Shown one piece after another: positions 1 to 8,080 of a DNA stretch of 64,000 nucleotides (positions within the stretch are counted from its first letter, which is position 1; each line of letters begins with the position of its first letter). The stretch is from Streptomyces thermodiastaticus. Lineage in GTDB: Bacteria; Actinomycetota; Actinomycetes; Streptomycetales; Streptomycetaceae. The DNA lies in assembly GCF_014656135.1 (NCBI RefSeq), contig NZ_BNBV01000025.1, positions 23,360 to 87,359 on the forward strand. Reading direction: 5' to 3'. Under the pieces are notes generated by a model. That model did not search any database and was not told the DNA's origin. It saw only the letters and a program-made list of their open reading frames with translations. The translations under genes were made by a program, and so were the position numbers.

Positions 1-186
1 CCGCCGCACTGGACGCCCAGCCGGTGCGACGGCTTTTCCACAGGCGGCCGGAGATCCACGGAAATCTCATATGACGACTCGGCCATCTCCGGCCCTCGGG
101 GTTTCCGGCCCGCCCGCGGCTCGTTAGGCACGGCGACCCCCTCCGGCGACGCAGACCGCCGAGGGGCGACGGAGAAAGGAAACACG

Positions 187-471
187 ATGAAGACCCTGAA
201 GGCCGCCGCAGTCCTCGCCGGATCCCTGGTCGCCGCCGGTGCCGCCGCGCCCGCGTTCGCCTACGGCCCCGCCGAGGTGACGCCGACCAGCGTCAACGGC
301 GCGGTGAACACGCTCACCAAGGGCCCCATCGACGTGTTGCCGGTGCGTCACCAGACGCACGCGCTGGACAGCGAGAAGAAGGGCTCGCTGCTCAACAGGG
401 TGAACGGCACCACCAAGAGCGTCAACGACGAGACCGCCCCGCTGCTCGGCGGCCTGCCGGTGCAGAGCTGA
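187..471 (+). CDS. Small secreted protein, function unknown
   Basis: This 94-residue protein opens with a Sec-type signal peptide: MKTLK, then a hydrophobic stretch rich in Ala, Val and Leu, and a probable cleavage after AFA near residue 25. The mature part is about 68 residues, polar, with no cysteine and no recognised domain. The start is supported by the purine-rich GAGAAAGGA a few bases upstream of the ATG. It stands alone ahead of the tyrosinase genes and faces the same way. Small secreted proteins of this build are common in Streptomyces and often developmentally expressed, but that role is inference. The reading frame and export signal are convincing; the function is not known. Confidence 0.75.
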   Translation: MKTLKAAAVLAGSLVAAGAAAPAFAYGPAEVTPTSVNGAVNTLTKGPIDVLPVRHQTHALDSEKKGSLLNRVNGTTKSVNDETAPLLGGLPVQS

Positions 472-675
472 GGGCGTCCGGCCCCGCCCGCCGCCCTCCG
501 GTGACCGGACCCGGCCGTTGCTCCTTCCGGCTCATCACACGGTGACCTTGCGACGTCCCCGGCGGTTACGGCTTCGGTGACACGGCCACCGGCACCCGAA
601 CCGGAGCCGGACACCCGCAGCGGAGCCGGGTCCCCGAAGGGAGCCGGACACCTGAACCGGAGCGAGGAGCACATC

Positions 676-1269
676 ATGGTCGCAGGCATGGGCGGGGACG
701 GCAGAGCCCGTGGGCGGACAGCCCCGGCAGGAGCGGGGACGGACCGCGGGACGCCGTCGGCGCCTTCCCCCGCTCCCCGCCCTTCCCGCCGTCCGACACG
801 GCGCGAGATGACCGCCGCGCTGGCCGCCTGCGGTGTCGCCCTCGCGGCGGCGCCGCTGGTCGCCGCCGGTGCCTCGCGTCCCGCCCCCGGTCCGCCGGAC
901 GACCGGAGCGGGACCCTCTTCGAGGAGAGGTACCGCGGGCGGCTCATCCGCGGGGTGTGGATCCCGCACGGCGCACCGGACACCGGCACCGGGACGCCGG
1001 CACCGGCACCGGGCCCCGCGGGCGCCGGCGAGTGGCGGGTGACGGTGGACGGCCGCCCGCTGCACCTGATGCGCCGCGCCGACGGCACCTGGCTGAGCAT
1101 GGTCGACCACTACCAGTCGTACCCGACGCCCCGGGAGGCCGCCCGTGGCGCCGTGGACGTCATGGGACCCGGCCGGCAGTTGCGCGACGTGGCCCCCGGT
1201 CCGGTCGACGGCGTACGACAGCACCCGTACCCGCACCCGCAGGGAGCACCCGGTGGCGTACGTGCGTAA
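676..1269 (+). CDS. melC1: Tyrosinase cofactor / copper chaperone MelC1 (Tat-exported)
   Basis: MelC1-type proteins deliver copper to apo-tyrosinase and carry it out through the Tat pathway. The N-terminus holds a twin-arginine region (RRPTRREM) followed by a long Ala/Leu/Val hydrophobic core. The conserved body has the family pattern FEERYRGRLIRG, VDGRPLHLMRRADG and VDHYQSYPTP, with the His-containing segments expected to handle copper. The ATG at 676 is preferred over in-frame ATG 577 because AGCGAGGAG lies six bases before it. The 197-residue product is longer than textbook MelC1 because of a Pro/Gly/Thr insert around residues 95-115 and a Gly/Pro/His tail. It overlaps the tyrosinase start by 17 bases, so the two genes are probably translationally coupled. 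Confidence 0.88.
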   Translation: MVAGMGGDGRARGRTAPAGAGTDRGTPSAPSPAPRPSRRPTRREMTAALAACGVALAAAPLVAAGASRPAPGPPDDRSGTLFEERYRGRLIRGVWIPHGAPDTGTGTPAPAPGPAGAGEWRVTVDGRPLHLMRRADGTWLSMVDHYQSYPTPREAARGAVDVMGPGRQLRDVAPGPVDGVRQHPYPHPQGAPGGVRA

Positions 1270-2119
1270 GAACGCCGCCCAGCTGACGCGGGAGGAGAAG
1301 CGGCGGTTCGTCGACGCCCTGCTGGAGCTCAAACGGCGCGGCGAGTACGACGAGTTCGTGCGCATGCACATCCACTACTTCACCTCCGACGGTGAACGCG
1401 GCCTGCGGACGGCACACATGGCGCCGTCGTTCCTGCCCTGGCACCGCCGGTTCCTGCTCGACCTGGAGAGTGCCCTGCGCCGGGTGGACTCCTCGGTGAC
1501 CATCCCCTACTGGGACTGGACCCGCGACCGTACGACGAGGTCCGTGCCCTGGCGGGACGACCTCCTGGGCGGCAACGGGCGCCTAGGCGACCGCCGGGTG
1601 ACGACCGGTCCGTTCGCCTACGCGCACGGCCACTGGACCCTGCGGGTGGGGGTGACGGACGGGACGTTCCTCACACGGGACCTGGGACGTGCCCACGACC
1701 CGATCGCGCTGCCCACCGCCGCGGAACTGGAGTGGGCGCTCAAGGACCCCGTGTACGACGTCGCTCCCTGGGACTCCACGGTCACCAAGGGATTCCGCAA
1801 CAAGCTGGAGGGCTGGGGTCCGGGCCGGGGAAGCACCTCGTGGCGCAACCACAACCGGGTGCACCGCTGGGTGGGCGGCACCATGCTCGGCGCCGCCTCC
1901 GTCAACGACCCGGTCTTCTGGCTTCACCATGCCTTCCTCGACCTGCAGTGGACCCGCTGGCAGCGCCGCCACCGCACAGGCCGCTACCTGCCGGCGCAGC
2001 CGCCCGGCCGGGGCGACGCACAGCACGGGCGCGTCGTCGCCCGGCACCAGAAGCTGCCGCCGTGGGACGTCACCCCGGACGAACTCGAGGACGTCAGCCG
2101 CATCTACCGGTACGCGTGA
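1253..2119 (+). CDS. melC2: Tyrosinase (monophenol monooxygenase) MelC2
   Basis: A type-3 binuclear copper oxidase that hydroxylates monophenols and oxidises diphenols to quinones, the first step to melanin. The CuA side shows His39/His41, His55 (TAHMAPSF) and His64 (LPWHRRF). The CuB side shows HNRVHRWVGG and NDPVFWLHHAFLD, matching the six-His ligand set of the family. The length of 288 residues is close to the usual 273 or so. GTG 1253 is chosen because AGGGAG lies six bases upstream and the product then begins near VRKNAAQLT, as family members do; the frame stays open further upstream. It has no signal peptide, as expected for an enzyme exported as a complex with its MelC1 partner. A strong terminator follows. 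Confidence 0.93.
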   Translation: MAYVRKNAAQLTREEKRRFVDALLELKRRGEYDEFVRMHIHYFTSDGERGLRTAHMAPSFLPWHRRFLLDLESALRRVDSSVTIPYWDWTRDRTTRSVPWRDDLLGGNGRLGDRRVTTGPFAYAHGHWTLRVGVTDGTFLTRDLGRAHDPIALPTAAELEWALKDPVYDVAPWDSTVTKGFRNKLEGWGPGRGSTSWRNHNRVHRWVGGTMLGAASVNDPVFWLHHAFLDLQWTRWQRRHRTGRYLPAQPPGRGDAQHGRVVARHQKLPPWDVTPDELEDVSRIYRYA

Positions 2120-2154
2120 CGACGGTCCCTGCGACAGCAGATTCCGACCAGGAA

Positions 2155-2190
2155 AGAGCCCCGGCGGTCGTCGCGGACCACCGGGGCTCT
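2155..2190 (+). terminator. Rho-independent-type terminator after melC2
   Basis: A 15-bp stem with one G-T mismatch (AGAGCCCCGG pairing with CCGGGGCTCT and extending inward) closes a 6-base loop and is followed by TTCTC. It lies 35 bases past the melC2 stop, as expected for the end of the melC transcript. Confidence 0.8.
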
Positions 2191-2249
2191 TCTCACACTC
2201 GTGACCTTCTCCGGACGTCCTCGCGGCTCCGCGGACCGAGCGGGTGAAG

Positions 2250-2522
2250 TCAGTTGCCGTAGCCGGACCCGCCGTTGTGGTCGTCGAGGTTGGCGCAGGT
2301 GTTGCCGAACGCCGGGTTGAGCAGAGCGATCACGTTGACGGTGTTGCCGCACGCGTTGACCGGGAGGTGTACCGGGACCTGGATCGTGTTGCCCGACACG
2401 ACGCCCGGCGAGCGGTCGGAGCCCCCGGTGGCTCCGGCGTCCGCGGCCGCCAGGCCGGCGCCGCTGAGCACCACAGCGCCCGCGCCCAGGGCGACGGCTG
2501 CCGTCTTCGTGAAGCGGGACAT
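2250..2522 (-). CDS. Short chaplin (ChpG/ChpE-H type)
   Basis: Chaplins are secreted amyloid-forming surfactant proteins that coat aerial hyphae and let them break the air-water interface. This 90-residue precursor has a signal peptide (MSRFTKTAAVALGAGA, cleavage near AAADAG). One chaplin domain follows, with GVVSGNTIQVPVHLPVNACG, NTVNVIALLNPAFGN and the two conserved cysteines (NACG and NTCAN). There is no LAxTG anchor, so it is of the short, freely secreted class. The tail after the second Cys is an unusual Asp/His/Gly/Ser/Tyr extension of about 12 residues. ATG 2522 has GAGGAG six bases upstream. In S. coelicolor, chpG sits next to melC, which fits this placement. A BldN-type promoter lies upstream. 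Confidence 0.93.
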   Translation of the reverse strand: MSRFTKTAAVALGAGAVVLSGAGLAAADAGATGGSDRSPGVVSGNTIQVPVHLPVNACGNTVNVIALLNPAFGNTCANLDDHNGGSGYGN

Positions 2523-2581
2523 GACATTCTCCTCACTGACTCGGTGGGTGCGGCAGCGGGACGTGCGACCGCACGCCCCGT

Positions 2582-2609
2582 TCAACGCGCCCGAATGATC
2601 ACGGTCACG
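2582..2609 (-). promoter_or_regulatory. Sigma-BldN-type promoter for the chaplin gene
   Basis: Read on the minus strand, CGTGAC and CGTTGA are separated by exactly 16 bases. The published sigma-BldN consensus is CGTAAC-N16-CGTTGA, so only one base of the -35 element differs. It sits about 60 bases upstream of the chaplin start, and chaplin genes are known BldN targets. Confidence 0.75.
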
Positions 2610-2624
2610 GTGCGTGTGCGTGGA

Positions 2625-3108
2625 TCACCCGGTTCGTGACCGGTTCACCCTGTTCGGCGAAGGTTCGGCGCCACGGTGACTTCGGGACGGCGGACGGTGG
2701 CCTCGGGCGTGACCGAGCGGCAGCTCCGCGGGGAACGGTGCGTGAGCGGCGGTCGGCCGAGCGGGGCGGTGGTGTGTGTCGCGCAGGGCGGCCAGGACCG
2801 GGGCGTACACGCGCAACGTGATGGTGCCGAGGGTGTCGCCGGCCTTGTTCACCTGCGCCTCGGCGATCTCGACGGTCCGTAGAGCGCACGGCGTCCTCGG
2901 CGACCGCCCGGTCGACGATGCCGGCGGCCGCGGCGTCGGTGCCGCCGTGGCGACGGGCGGTGACCATCACCTCGTGCGCGGTCTGCGGCATCAGCCGGGA
3001 CCGGATCAACGCCGCCCTGGCGGGGGTGAAGGGGATGTCGACGTCCGCCTCGGGCAGGCATCGGCAGCCGCGGTCGACGCGCATCACGCGGACATCGTGA
3101 GCGACTCC
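2625..3108 (-). pseudogene. Enoyl-CoA hydratase/isomerase remnant, truncated and frameshifted
   Basis: The minus strand encodes, without a proper start, AHDVRVMRVDRG, CLPEADVDIPFTPARAALI and RLMPQTAHEVMVTARRHGG. This is the C-terminal half of a crotonase-fold (ECH/isomerase) protein. Near position 2870 the homology jumps to another frame, which continues TVEIAEAQVNKAGDTLGTI and then YAPVLAALRDT. The N-terminal half, including the first oxyanion-hole segment, is missing and degenerates before about 3110. The piece lies between the chaplin and a tRNA gene and looks like a decaying relic rather than an expressed gene. The two frames and the family match are visible in the sequence; identity with a specific fatty-acid enzyme cannot be fixed. 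Confidence 0.75.
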
Positions 3109-3190
3109 GTCATCTGGACGGCACGGCCTCGCGCGTGTGGGACCTGCGTGTGGGACCTGATCGCGCCGTCTGAGAGCGCTGGAGAAAGAT

Positions 3191-3210
3191 GACCAGCGTT
3201 TCCGCTGGTC
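3191..3210 (-). terminator. Hairpin terminator after tRNA-Arg
   Basis: A perfect 8-bp stem (GACCAGCG / CGCTGGTC) with a 4-base loop lies 12 bases past the tRNA 3' end and is followed on the minus strand by ATCTTTC. Confidence 0.7.
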
Positions 3211-3222
3211 AAAGGGTGTTTG

Positions 3223-3295
3223 CGCCCCCGGCAGGACTCGAACCTGCGGCCAAGCGCTTAGAAGGCGCCTGCTCTATCCGCTGAGCTACGGGGGC
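3223..3295 (-). tRNA. tRNA-Arg, anticodon UCU
   Basis: The minus strand gives a complete 73-base cloverleaf. The acceptor stem GCCCCCG pairs with CGGGGGC. The D-arm is TAGCTCAGCGGATAGAGCA and the anticodon loop CCTTCTAAG carries TCT. The T-arm holds GGTTCGAGTCC. The CCA end is not encoded. A short terminator hairpin follows, so it is probably a single-gene transcript. Confidence 0.95.
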
Positions 3296-3613
3296 CTGGT
3301 GTGGTGCCTCGGTCACGGGATCTTCGGGGTGATCCGTGACATTGCCGGGGACAAGGATAGGGCTCCCGCATCCATGTCCCTCATGCTTCTCCTCCGTGGC
3401 TTGATGTGGAGGTTCAGTGAAGCAGTCTGATAATCGCAGGCGGCTGTGAATCCTGCATCGCTTTGGGCGCTCTGAGCTGCCGGTGTTGTGCACTCGTTAT
3501 GCCTGGACGGCGCCTGCGCCCCAGTCGTCCCGTCTGCCCTTTTTCTTCTGTCGGCGCGCAGACGTGCTCATATGCTTCAGAAATCTCATAAAATTGGGCA
3601 TTCTTCGCATGTG

Positions 3614-5233
3614 GTGACTCTGGACGTACGGCCTCAGCTGCTCGAAGCACTCTCCGCCCTGCGCGACCGCGTCGCCGCCGCACGCTTTCCGCTGCCTCTG
3701 GACGGGGCACCGCGCGCGCGGGCCAACCGCGACGAACTGCTCGCCCAGCTCGACGACTATCTGGTGCCCCGGCTCAGGCAGCCCGAGGCGCCCTTGCTGG
3801 CCGTGGTGGGGGGATCGACCGGCGCGGGGAAGTCCACGCTCGTCAACTCCCTGGTGGGACGACGCGTCAGCGAGGCGGGTGTGCTGCGGCCGACGACCCG
3901 GACGCCGGTCCTGGTGTGTCACCCGGAGGACCACCACTGGTTCAGCGACCCGCGCGTGCTGCCCGGCCTCACCCGCGTGTGGGTGCCCCGGCAGGACACC
4001 GAGGCCGGCCTCGTCGGCGACGACCTGCTGCCGCCCGAGGAGATCCCCCCGCGCGCACTGCGCATCGAGACCGTGGAGACCCTGCCGCCCGGGCTCGCCC
4101 TCCTCGACGCGCCCGACATCGACTCCCTCGTCGCCGAGAACCGCACCCTCGCCGCCGAGCTGATCTGTGCCGCCGACATCTGGGTGATGGTCACCTCGGC
4201 CGCACGCTACGCCGACGCGATCCCCTGGCATCTGCTGCGCACCGCCAAGGAGTACCACGCCACGCTCGTCACCGTGCTCGACCGGGTGCCCCACCAGGTC
4301 GTCTCCGAGGTCTCCCGGCAGTACGGGGCGCTGCTGACCAAGGCCGGCCTGGGGGAGGTGCCCCGGTTCACCGTGCCGGAACTGCCGGAGTCCGCCTGGG
4401 GCGGGGGCCTGCTGCCCGCCACCGCCGTGGCGCCGCTGCGCTCCTGGCTCGTGCACCATGCCCAGGATCCCGACGCCCGCCGGCACGCGATGGCCCGTAC
4501 CGCCCACGGGCTGCTGGACTCGCTGAAGTCCCGCCTCCCGGAACTGGCCGCGGCCACCGCCTCGCAGCACGCGGCCGCGCTGCGGCTCACCTCCGCCGTC
4601 GACGCCGCCTACGACTCGGAACACGCCCGTCTGCGCAGCCGCCTGCAGTCCGGGGCCGTGCTCGCCGGGGACGCCCTGAAACGCTGGCGCGCCTATCCGC
4701 TGGACTGCACCGCCGGCGAACTGCTCGATGCGCTGGTGGAGAGCTTGAGCGCGCTGCTGCTGTGCGCCGTGACCGCCGCCGACGAACGCATCGACGCCGC
4801 CTGGCGGCGTGAGCCGGCCGCGCGAGCCCCCGAACTGGCCGGCGAGCACGGCGGCGCCGACAGCGCCGAGGACCGCATCGGGCTCGCCGTACGCCGCTGG
4901 CGGCGCGAACTGGAGGAGTACGCCGAGGACGAGGTGCGCGAGCTCGATCGGAGCGTCGCACCCGACGCCGAGGCCGTCGCCGCACTGGCCGCCACCGGGT
5001 TGCTCGGCGGCCGCCGGGGCCGGTCCGCCGGTGAGGGACTGGCCGAACGCATCGGCGCGCACGGTGCACTGCGGCTGCGCGACCGTGCCGGACGGCTGCT
5101 CGCCGACTGCCTGGACCGTGTCATGCACACCGAGCGGGAGCGCCGGCTGGCCCCGCTCGACGCCCTGGAGGTGAGCCCGGAACCCCAGGCCGAACTCATC
5201 GCCGCGCTGTCCGTACTGCTGAAGGAGAGGTGA
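3614..5233 (+). CDS. Dynamin-like / YfjP-type P-loop GTPase, first of a coupled pair
   Basis: A cytosolic GTP-binding protein of 539 residues. It has a P-loop GGSTGAGKST near residues 66-75, a switch region (RRPTTRTPVLV), a G3-like LLDAPDIDS and a G4-like VLDRVP, followed by a long Ala/Arg/Leu helical region. This is the build of dynamin/EngA-like GTPases of the YfjP group. The frame is open to 3488, but the bases from about 3530 to 3610 are AT-rich, unlike coding DNA here, and contain TAAAAT. GTG 3614 (or GTG 3611) is therefore preferred, giving VTLDVRPQLLEAL at the N-terminus. There is no clear Shine-Dalgarno, so the start is uncertain. The next GTPase begins three bases after its stop. The role is unknown; membrane remodelling or cell-envelope work is inference. 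Confidence 0.82.
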   Translation: MTLDVRPQLLEALSALRDRVAAARFPLPLDGAPRARANRDELLAQLDDYLVPRLRQPEAPLLAVVGGSTGAGKSTLVNSLVGRRVSEAGVLRPTTRTPVLVCHPEDHHWFSDPRVLPGLTRVWVPRQDTEAGLVGDDLLPPEEIPPRALRIETVETLPPGLALLDAPDIDSLVAENRTLAAELICAADIWVMVTSAARYADAIPWHLLRTAKEYHATLVTVLDRVPHQVVSEVSRQYGALLTKAGLGEVPRFTVPELPESAWGGGLLPATAVAPLRSWLVHHAQDPDARRHAMARTAHGLLDSLKSRLPELAAATASQHAAALRLTSAVDAAYDSEHARLRSRLQSGAVLAGDALKRWRAYPLDCTAGELLDALVESLSALLLCAVTAADERIDAAWRREPAARAPELAGEHGGADSAEDRIGLAVRRWRRELEEYAEDEVRELDRSVAPDAEAVAALAATGLLGGRRGRSAGEGLAERIGAHGALRLRDRAGRLLADCLDRVMHTERERRLAPLDALEVSPEPQAELIAALSVLLKER

Positions 5234-5236
5234 CCG

Positions 5237-7726
5237 GTGAGAGCCGTCACTGACCAGGACCGAACGGAACACGCCGCTCAGACGGCCCGGACGGAGGACA
5301 CGGCCGCCACGGACGGGCACAGAACCCGGGACACCGCAGGCCCCGCCGGTTCCGGGGGCGGCGCCCAGCGGGTGGCGGGCACCGGGGCCGTGGGCCGTCC
5401 CAGGACGACCGCACCCGCCGGGCCCCCGCTCACCGGCCGCGGCGGGAACCCGCGGGGCACCGGGTACGAGGGGTACGGCGAGCCGGGCCGCACCCGCACG
5501 CTCGGGGAGCCCGCCGACCGCCGCAGCCGGCCCGAGCACCGGGACCGCGGCACCCGCATGCCCGGCGACGGACGCCGTATGCGCAGGCCGGAAGAGCGCG
5601 TCCTCGACGACCGCATCCCCGAGGACCGCAGGTCCCAAGGCCGTATGCCCGACGGTGTCGCCGGACGTCACGCACGCCTGCCCGACGATGCGCGCCACAC
5701 CCGTGTGCCGGACGGCGGACGCCCGGCGCACGCACCGTACGGCAGCGGCGCCCAGGCCCGGAGCGCAAGCCGTGCCGAGCCCCGGCCGCCGCACAGCCGT
5801 GCGGACGGCCGGCCGGCCGACGGCGGGCGCACCGAGGCCCGCACGGACACCCGTCCCGAGGACACCCGTCGCGAGGGACGGGCCGGCGCCGGTGCACCGG
5901 TCGCCGGGCGGAACGACGCCGGCACCCGGGCCGACGGCGGCCGTACGGGGTCCGCGGCCGACGGCCGTACGGAATCCGCGGGCGACGGCCGTTCCGTGTC
6001 CGGAGGCGACGGACGTCCCGCGTCCGCCGGAATCTGGGACGACGGGCTGATCGCCCGGCGCGTCACCCCCGGCGGGACCAGCGCCGCCGACCTCGTCCCG
6101 GTGGCACCCCGGCCGCCCCGGCCCCTGCCGGTGCCGCCCCTCGCCTACGACGGACCGCTGCGGTCGCGGCTGGACGCGCTGCGCGAACTGGTCGGACTGT
6201 CCCGTACCCGCGTCGACAGCGGCACGCTCGCCGAGGCGGGCCGGGTCCTGGACGAGGCCGCGGCGCGCCGCCGGCTGTCCGGGCAGCACACCGTCGTCGC
6301 CATCGCGGGCGCCACCGGCAGCGGCAAGTCGCAACTGTTCAACGCCCTCGCCGGTGTGCCCATTTCGGAGACCGGGGTCCGCAGGCCCACCACCGCCGCG
6401 CCGATCGCGTGCAGCTGGAGCGACGGTGCGGCCGGCCTGATCGACCGGCTCGGCATCCCCGGACGGCTGCGCAGGCGCCCCGTCCACGGCCCCGACGCCG
6501 ACCCGCAGCTGCGCGGCCTGGTCCTGGTCGACCTGCCCGATCACGACTCGGCCGCCGTGGAGCACCGCGAGCAGGTGGACCGCATCCTCAAGCTGGTCGA
6601 CGCGGTCATCTGGGTGGTCGACCCGGAGAAGTACGCCGACGCGATCCTCCACGAGCGGTATCTGCGGCCCATGGCAGGCCACGCGGAGGTCATGTTCGTC
6701 GTGCTCAACCAGGTCGACCGGCTGCCCGGGGAGGCCGCCGACCAGGTGCTGGACGATCTGCGCCGGCTGCTCGACGAGGACGGGATCGCCCTGGGGGAGC
6801 ACGGCGAGCCCGGCGCGACCGTGCTCGCGCTGTCCGCGCTGACCGGGGAGGGCCTGCCCGAGCTGCGTGAGGCACTGGGGCGGTTCGTGTCCGAGCGCGG
6901 GGCCGCGGCCCGTCGGATCGCGGCCGACGTGGACGTGGCGGCGACCCGGCTGCGCCCGCTGTACACGGCGCAGCGGCGCGTCGGGTTGAGCGAGGAGGCC
7001 CGCGAGGAGTTCGCGGACCGGCTCGCGGACGCGGTGGGCGCCGTCGCCGCGGGCGAGGCGGCCGAACGCGCCTGGCTGCGCAACGCGGGCCGGGCCTGCG
7101 GCACCCCGTGGCTGCGGCTGTGGCACTGGTACCAGGACCGCCGCGAACCCCCGACCGGACGGTTGCCGGTGCGCACCCAGCCGGACGAGGAGGCCACCGC
7201 GCGTCAGCGCGTCGAGCATGCGGTGCGGACGGTGGCCGACCGGGCCTCGGCCGGGCTGCCGCAGCCGTGGGCCCAGGCGGTGCGGGAGGCCGCGGCACGC
7301 GGGGCGCAGGGACTGCCGGAGGAGCTGGACGCGCTCGCGGCCCGGGCCGGACTGCCGCCGGGCCGGCCGCCCCGGCCGGGCTGGTGGCCGGCGGCGGTGC
7401 TCGCCCAGGCGGCCATGACGATCCTGCAAGTCATCGGCGGGCTGTGGCTGGTCGGTCAGATCGCCGGCGTGCTGGCACCGAATCTGGTGGTGCCGGTGCT
7501 GCTGATGCTCGCCGGGATCGCGGGCGGCCCGGTCGTGGAGTGGAGCAGTAGCATCGCGGCCCGGGGACCGGCGCGGCGGTACGGGCAGGAGGCGGAACGC
7601 CGATTGCGCGAGGCGGCGGCGGGCTGCGGCCGGGCCCGGGTGCTGGACCCGATCGCCGCGGAGCTGCTGCGCTACCGGGAGGTGCGGGAGCAGTACGCGC
7701 GGGTGAGAGGCGTGGGGGTGCGGTGA
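5237..7726 (+). CDS. YfjP-type GTPase with membrane anchor and long disordered N-terminus
   Basis: An 829-residue protein whose first 270 residues are low-complexity and rich in Arg, Asp, Gly and Pro, with loose repeats such as RTESAGDGR and SVSGGDGR. The GTPase domain follows: P-loop GATGSGKSQLFN near residue 359, G3 LVDLPDHDS, G4 NQVDRLPG near 490 and LSALTGEG as G5. A hydrophobic region from about 715 to 765 (VIGGLWLVGQIAGVL and VVPVLLMLAGIAGG) can form two membrane helices or a hairpin. The GTG start is fixed by GGAGAGG six bases upstream and by its three-base distance from the preceding GTPase. A tail-anchored GTPase paired with a soluble one suggests a hetero-oligomer at the membrane; that is inference. 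Confidence 0.87.
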   Translation: MRAVTDQDRTEHAAQTARTEDTAATDGHRTRDTAGPAGSGGGAQRVAGTGAVGRPRTTAPAGPPLTGRGGNPRGTGYEGYGEPGRTRTLGEPADRRSRPEHRDRGTRMPGDGRRMRRPEERVLDDRIPEDRRSQGRMPDGVAGRHARLPDDARHTRVPDGGRPAHAPYGSGAQARSASRAEPRPPHSRADGRPADGGRTEARTDTRPEDTRREGRAGAGAPVAGRNDAGTRADGGRTGSAADGRTESAGDGRSVSGGDGRPASAGIWDDGLIARRVTPGGTSAADLVPVAPRPPRPLPVPPLAYDGPLRSRLDALRELVGLSRTRVDSGTLAEAGRVLDEAAARRRLSGQHTVVAIAGATGSGKSQLFNALAGVPISETGVRRPTTAAPIACSWSDGAAGLIDRLGIPGRLRRRPVHGPDADPQLRGLVLVDLPDHDSAAVEHREQVDRILKLVDAVIWVVDPEKYADAILHERYLRPMAGHAEVMFVVLNQVDRLPGEAADQVLDDLRRLLDEDGIALGEHGEPGATVLALSALTGEGLPELREALGRFVSERGAAARRIAADVDVAATRLRPLYTAQRRVGLSEEAREEFADRLADAVGAVAAGEAAERAWLRNAGRACGTPWLRLWHWYQDRREPPTGRLPVRTQPDEEATARQRVEHAVRTVADRASAGLPQPWAQAVREAAARGAQGLPEELDALAARAGLPPGRPPRPGWWPAAVLAQAAMTILQVIGGLWLVGQIAGVLAPNLVVPVLLMLAGIAGGPVVEWSSSIAARGPARRYGQEAERRLREAAAGCGRARVLDPIAAELLRYREVREQYARVRGVGVR

Positions 7727-7849
7727 CGGTGACTGCGGGTGCCGCGCACCCGTACCCCGGCCGGTCGCCTCGACCGTTTTCTCTTGACCCCTCATTTCGG
7801 TGCGGCGCCTCCCTGCCCCTCCCCGGCTTCACCCGACCGGGTGGCGGAG

Positions 7850-7876
7850 TTGTCCACAGGCATGCGGTGGTCCACA
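7850..7876 (+). promoter_or_regulatory. Two DnaA-box-like 9-mers upstream of ssb
   Basis: TTGTCCACA (7850-7858) and TGGTCCACA (7868-7876) lie in the same orientation, 18 bases apart start to start, in the 354-base gap before ssb. The first equals the strong Streptomyces DnaA box; the second differs from it at one position. No origin features such as an AT-rich unwinding region or a dense box cluster are present. A regulatory or DnaA-titrating role is inference. The rest of the 7727-8080 gap shows no gene. Confidence 0.5.
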
Positions 7877-8080
7877 GGCCCCAGCGGACTCGGCGCGGCA
7901 GAGGCAGCCTGGTTCCGCGGTGACCGCAGCGGATGCGACGGCGTGACCGACGTGGTGGACGAGCTCGGTACGTCCGCGCGGCGGATGCGGTCACCGCACC
8001 AGCCACCGCTGTACGGAACGGGCCGTACATGCGTCCGCCCGGCCGCCGCGGCCGGGGGAGCGAGGGAGGGGTGTCGGACG

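Noticed and set aside
3223..3295. tRNA-Arg as an attachment site of an integrated element
   Set aside because: No integrase, no repeated tRNA 3' end and no element genes were seen nearby; the adjacent relic is a metabolic gene fragment.
3312..3340. Hairpin upstream of tRNA-Arg as a T-box or riboswitch
   Set aside because: It is a single bulged inverted repeat without specifier-loop or antiterminator features, and it precedes a tRNA, not an mRNA.
3497..7795. A 1,432-codon open frame antisense to the GTPase pair
   Set aside because: Its translation is Gly/Arg/Pro/His/Gln noise with no start signal; it exists because high-GC third positions of the plus-strand genes suppress stops.
7850..7876. 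Secondary replication origin
   Set aside because: Only two DnaA-box-like sites, no AT-rich unwinding element and no dnaA/dnaN context.
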